A stretch of DNA of 64,000 nucleotides from Tetranychus cinnabarinus. Lineage: Eukaryota; Arthropoda; Arachnida; Trombidiformes; Tetranychidae. The stretch is taken from positions 4,712,001 to 4,776,000 of the forward strand of contig WHVY01000005.1 in assembly GCA_022266195.1 (NCBI GenBank). The letters run 5' to 3'. Both the position numbers and the translations under genes were made by a program. A model generated the notes under the pieces. It had not been told where the DNA came from and made no database searches. It saw only the letters and a program-made list of their open reading frames with translations. The first letter of the stretch is position 1, and the number at the start of each line of letters is the position of its first letter. Positions 59,653-64,000 of the stretch are shown piece by piece.

Positions 59653-61319
59653 TGAGGAAGATTACCCACTTCTCAGTCCCCAACATTTGCTCAACAGTAT
59701 AAATCAAAGTGTTGCATGACCTCTGACTTGATGTACATTGACGATGTCAAACTGAACATTTTAGTTATCTTAACCAATCATTCAATTGTTTTACATGTTC
59801 AAATTTGCTTATAAGGATACGAAGCCAATCACTGGTTTTCTTTTAACTTTCATTTTTCAATAAATCACAACTTTGTTAAAAATCGCTTGATCAATTCATT
59901 TTTTCCTCCTACAGTTCAATCAATTTCCTCTGTTTATTTACTTTTGCAGACGATTGGCTCTTGTTCATTATAAACTAAATCTAGTCGAAGTTGAAAAATG
60001 GTTAATACCTTGTCTGAAAAAAACTGTTAATTGCAAAATTTACAGTAAAAATTGGCAAATGCTTGTTAATAGAGCTTTTAAAATTTTAAACTGCTCCAAT
60101 CAAATGAGAGTCGGTTAAAGATAAAGTAAGGCACAATTGTGCTTTAGATATTAGTGGCTAAAATTTAGAGAAGTTTGCTTCCAGTCTTTTTTTCTTATTC
60201 TTTCTTCTTCACTTCATGTACTTTGTCTTCAACATGTCAACATAACAACATAAACACTTGTTCAACTCATTTTTATTTGAAAGTTAACTTGTAAATTTGG
60301 TTTAATTGTTTTTTGATCACATGTTTAGTTAAATATAATCCTCACTCATCAAAGGGTATGTCAAATGATATGATTTAATCTTTATTTTGAATTTCTTGAT
60401 TTGTTTACTTTCCCTTCTTTCCTTTACTTCCACTTTTTGTGCTTCAATCACAACCTTTCTTGTTAAAACTCCATTATATTTTGATTGATTTAACTATTAG
60501 TCAAGACGGACTTGAAGGTTATCTCGCTTTTCAATGGTCAGATTGATTCTGTAAAAAAAACATCTACAATGTAAGTCAACAATGAACATTTTGAACATTA
60601 TCAGTTTCTAAAGAGACCATTGCTTTGTTTAGATTGTGTCTTCATTTTTTAATTCCTTTCGTTTTTGGCTCGATAGTTTTATTCAAATTATCATAATTGG
60701 TTGATCATGTGATTTGTGAGAAAGTGACTTAAGCTAATTTATTTGACATCATGCCTGTTGGACACTGAGAACAGGACAGATTTTTCTGTTTGAATTTCCT
60801 TGCCAGCAAAACCAGCTAGCTTCAATGGCCAAATTGTACATTGTTTATGTTTCTCTGTGTGTAGTCACGGGTCAGTTTCCTCTCAAGTCCGCTCACTCGT
60901 TTACCCATAATAACACTTCTTTTGGTTTGAAAGCTTAGCTAATTTGATCATTTGTTGACTGGATATTTTAAAGATGTCTTCGGATGGAGTTTAAAATCTT
61001 CTAATTCTGTCTCAATTAAAAGTTGAAAGAGCATGATTTGGAAATAAATTAATTTACCAACTTAATTTAGACGCAGACAAAGCATTTGAACTGTATACTT
61101 CCAATCAATTCCTGTAAGAAAACTGGTTGAAATGGTTGACTCTTACTGTTAAGTCTTTTAAGTTCTAACAATTCTTACATTGGTTGTATTTTATTGTTGC
61201 CAAATTATTTCTTCTATCTAACTTCATTATTCCGTTCTGTCTTTATGCTCCGAAAATTTCATTTTAATTACTTAACCCACTTTTATCGCATCTTCTTACA
61301 GGTCTTTCTAACTCTCAAA
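59653..61319. other. Spacer between the SMYD4-like copies
   Basis: About 1.7 kb. No ORF of note. A pyrimidine-rich acceptor just upstream of 61,302 (CTTCTTACAG) suggests that the second gene has a 5' UTR intron within this stretch. Confidence 0.5.
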
Positions 61320-63191
61320 ATGTTTGGTCGATACTCAAATCAAAGAATGACGACTTTTTTAGAAGACATTGGTTCTTTGCGAAGGACTTTGAAAGCTGTG
61401 TTCTCCGATGCTGGAATGGGCGAAGACTTCGTCAATTGTCATGTTGAGTGGCATCTTTTTACTAGTTGGATGGAACACATCTTCACAAACGCCATTAAAG
61501 AATTTCAACTTTTGCCAATGGATAAGTATTTGGAAAAATTCAACAGAGACCTTGATTACCATGAGATTATGGGTTTAATCTTTAAAGATGAACTTTTGTC
61601 CAATGTTGTTGAAATTTTAATTGCTCAGAATTTCAAGAGCATCGAGACTGAAAAATTTCGCAAAGACCTTGATAAGTCAAGAAGGTATCTTTCTAGATCA
61701 TTGAAAGAGTCACAAAAAGATAGATTGGCCGAAGCTCTGGACAACATTAACAAAGTAATTTAACATTTATCACGAAAAAGCTTTATCGGTTTTTTTTTGT
61801 GATATCAACTGCGCTCAAATCAATCATTGAGGTCGCACATCTTCCGATAATCTTAATATTTCTAATAATTCAAGCCTTTCTTGTTTTTTATCCTTTAGGC
61901 GCTATTATTTGCTCCGTTTCCGATGGACGGCGTTGATCATCAAAGTAAATCCCAATTATCCTTTTGTCTGATGACTCGAGCACATTTGCTACGCAAACTG
62001 GGCCATTATAACGTCTGTGAAAAAGATTTAAACGATTCCATGAAATACTTTGCATTGGGTAAAGTTAATAATTACGAAAAAAATATTGCTGCTGAATTGT
62101 TGACGCTACAAGATTTAAAGACTCCTCCAACTGAAGCTGAAAGTGTTGCAAGAAGACTTGTAAACCTGAATCCAGTTAGCGAGCGTATTCATGGAGCTGT
62201 TCCGTATCTAAGCTTATCGTATGAAAAAAATAAAGGTCGAATAATAATTACTCAAAATGATATCCAAAAGGGAACCAAGTTGCTTGTCGAAGAACCATTT
62301 TGTACATGGTTGGCACCTTTTCTTTACTCTCAATACTGCTTCCGTTGTTTCAATGTGTTGGACAATTACTTTTTTCCTTGTCGCAAATGTGTCCTTGTCC
62401 GTTACTGTTCATCAGCCTGTGAAGAGGAAAGCTGGAAATCGTATCATTCATATGAATGCCAATATATATCTTTTCTTCGCTTTTTGGGTGCTGGACATTT
62501 TGCTCTTCGATGTTTAAGCGTCGACGGGCTTGATGAATCAATTTCACTTTACCGAAAATCTTTGCAAGATAAGAGAAAAGAGCCAAAGCTTTCCAGGTTA
62601 ATAATTCTAGCAATTAAGGCTTGTTTCGATGATTTGTCTTTTCAATTTTGTAATTTTTCTTTTTTATATTTTTGCAGGTCATTTCTCAACAACTATCAAG
62701 ATATCTTTACATTAATGTCAAAAGATAATAATTCAGCAATGCTTCCGAAGTTGGCCTTTCTTTCAAAATTTATTGCTCATTTAGCTTGTTCAATGAGACT
62801 GGTTCAAGATGGTGCTGTTTTTGATTTATCTTGCTTGCTTCTCAAACAGTTTGGAATTGGATATTTGAATTCATTCTTCATCACAGATCATGGTTATAAT
62901 CAATTAAAGCTTCCTGGCACATCGGTTGATGAAGATACTGCGAAAGAGATTGGCATGGGGCTTTACGCTTCAGCTTCTTTAATAAGTCACTCCTGTGATC
63001 CTAACTGTGAAAAGTATTTTATATGTGATAAAATTTTGATTCTTTCGAGAGCTCCAATCGAGAAAGGAGAAGAAATAACCATTTCTTATGGACCAAATGC
63101 TGTTGTCCATAGTTATCATCAGAGACAAGCTTTGTTAGAGAGCACTCATGGTTTCAAGTGTTCCTGTAAATTGTGCCTTAAACACGAATAA
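61320..63191 (+). CDS. SMYD4-like: SMYD4-like SET and MYND domain protein, copy 2
   Basis: Exons 61320-61754, 61899-62596, 62678-63191 (1,647 nt, 548 aa). Same exon phases and domain order as copy 1: helical/TPR-like N-terminus, KNKGRIIITQNDI, MYND (YCFRCFNVLDNY ... CRKCVLVRYCSSAC ... HSYEC), SET core (GMGLYASASLISHSCDPNC, ITISYGPN) and post-SET CSCKLC. The MTTFLEDIGSL at 61,347 lines up with the start of copy 1, so either ATG (61,320 or 61,347) could be used. Intron 2 (62,597-62,677) is 81 bp, a multiple of three and free of stops, so retention would insert 27 residues. A tandem paralogue of the upstream gene. Confidence 0.86.
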
Positions 63192-64000
63192 TAAGCAAAA
63201 TTTATCTGACTAGCTTCGAGAACCAAAAAGGCTAATTTTAACTGGATTGTATTTTTTTCGAAAGCTTGAGACAGATTTTTTTCACTACTTTTGAATATGA
63301 TAATAGTTTTGCAAAATAACGCTTCCAATAGCCGTTACTTTATTCCACAGCTGTAATGGCCTTCATTATTATACTCATTATTTTTCATCTTTGTATGCAT
63401 TAAACGATTAAATAACTATAATTTATAATATCTCTCATTTCTATTTTATCTTGAAAATCCAAAATACAATTCACTGGCTGGATATCATGTAAAATTCATG
63501 CAAGATCGTTAGTCACTCATTTTCATAGGCATAATTCCTTGAATGTTCAATAAGCGAATCAAACATTATCTTTTTGATGTCGAGGAATTGATGTTGTTTT
63601 CGTATTGACTTCATCTCGGTATCTCGTTAAAACAAATCATTATTAGTTTTTCCCAAAACTAAATCATTTAATTGTTATTCAGTTATGAAAGAAAGGCTTT
63701 AGAAATTCGTTCACTAGCAAAGTTGCACTGCGAAAATTATCATGTTTCCAAATACTAAGTCTTCAGAATAATCCAATGCTTCTAATTTTGATTTAACAGC
63801 GTTAACATGTAATTTAATAATCATGATGAAAACCGGGATACTTTAACGTGGTGAATAAATAAAAAAACTATTAGTTGAATAGAAGAGGAGTGAAGTGAAA
63901 ATAAATACAGTTTTACAAAGGGACTGTTAAAGTGTATTTGGTCTTTGAGTTTGATAACTTTCGTTGCCCTGATGGTACACTTGCAATTCAATAAACATCT
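63192..64000. other. Right-edge intergenic sequence
   Basis: AT-rich, no gene, RNA or repeat recognised; includes the 3' UTR of SMYD4-like copy 2. Confidence 0.5.

Noticed and set aside
1..64000. CRISPR array, bacterial operon or plasmid origin
   Set aside because: The sequence is eukaryotic with spliced genes; no array of regular repeats and spacers of CRISPR size was seen.

Overview
This window is nuclear DNA of an AT-rich animal genome, most likely an arthropod. Genes are split by GT-AG introns, coding exons encode animal-specific families (metabotropic glutamate receptor, NHE8-type exchanger, CRPPA/ISPD, TMEM186, SMYD4-like proteins), and one promoter has a TATA box with a TCAGTT initiator of arthropod type. 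Most introns are short (about 60-180 bp), but those of the receptor gene reach 10.4 kb. A mite or other chelicerate is possible, but nothing here proves the order. Exon coordinates below were worked out by hand from splice sites, reading phase and family resemblance. For every spliced gene the exon lengths add up to a multiple of three.

Positions 1-10,200 are mobile-element territory. The left edge is the 3' part of an envelope-carrying LTR retroelement (protease, truncated reverse transcriptase, envelope-like region, an extra zinc-knuckle ORF and a candidate 3' LTR to 3,967). Next comes a 636-bp terminal-inverted-repeat element (4,803-5,438). Then comes the most interesting object: a complete 3,760-bp element (5,772-9,531). 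It has AG...CT termini, inverted repeats, a perfect 6-bp target duplication (GATGGT) and an adenovirus/Polinton-type cysteine protease relic, which are the marks of a miniature Polinton/Maverick-like (virus-related) element. A diverged fragment of the same family lies at about 10,030-10,168.

Positions 11,167-32,948 hold a metabotropic glutamate receptor gene on the minus strand in nine coding exons, 1,032 aa. Its introns carry a mariner-type helix-turn-helix relic, a second copy of the 636-bp element, a nearly perfect 315-bp-arm foldback hairpin and a cluster of nested hairpins. The first coding intron appears to use a GC donor.

Positions 36,193-64,000 are gene-dense. In order they hold an NHE8-type Na+/H+ exchanger (-), a saccharopine-dehydrogenase-like oxidoreductase (+), TMEM186 (-), CRPPA/ISPD (+), DRG1 (+), a secreted CUB-domain protein (+), a multi-C2H2 zinc-finger protein (+) and two tandem SMYD4-like genes (+). 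The neighbours do not form a pathway. They are unrelated housekeeping, signalling and membrane genes, apart from the SMYD4-like pair, which is a tandem duplication.
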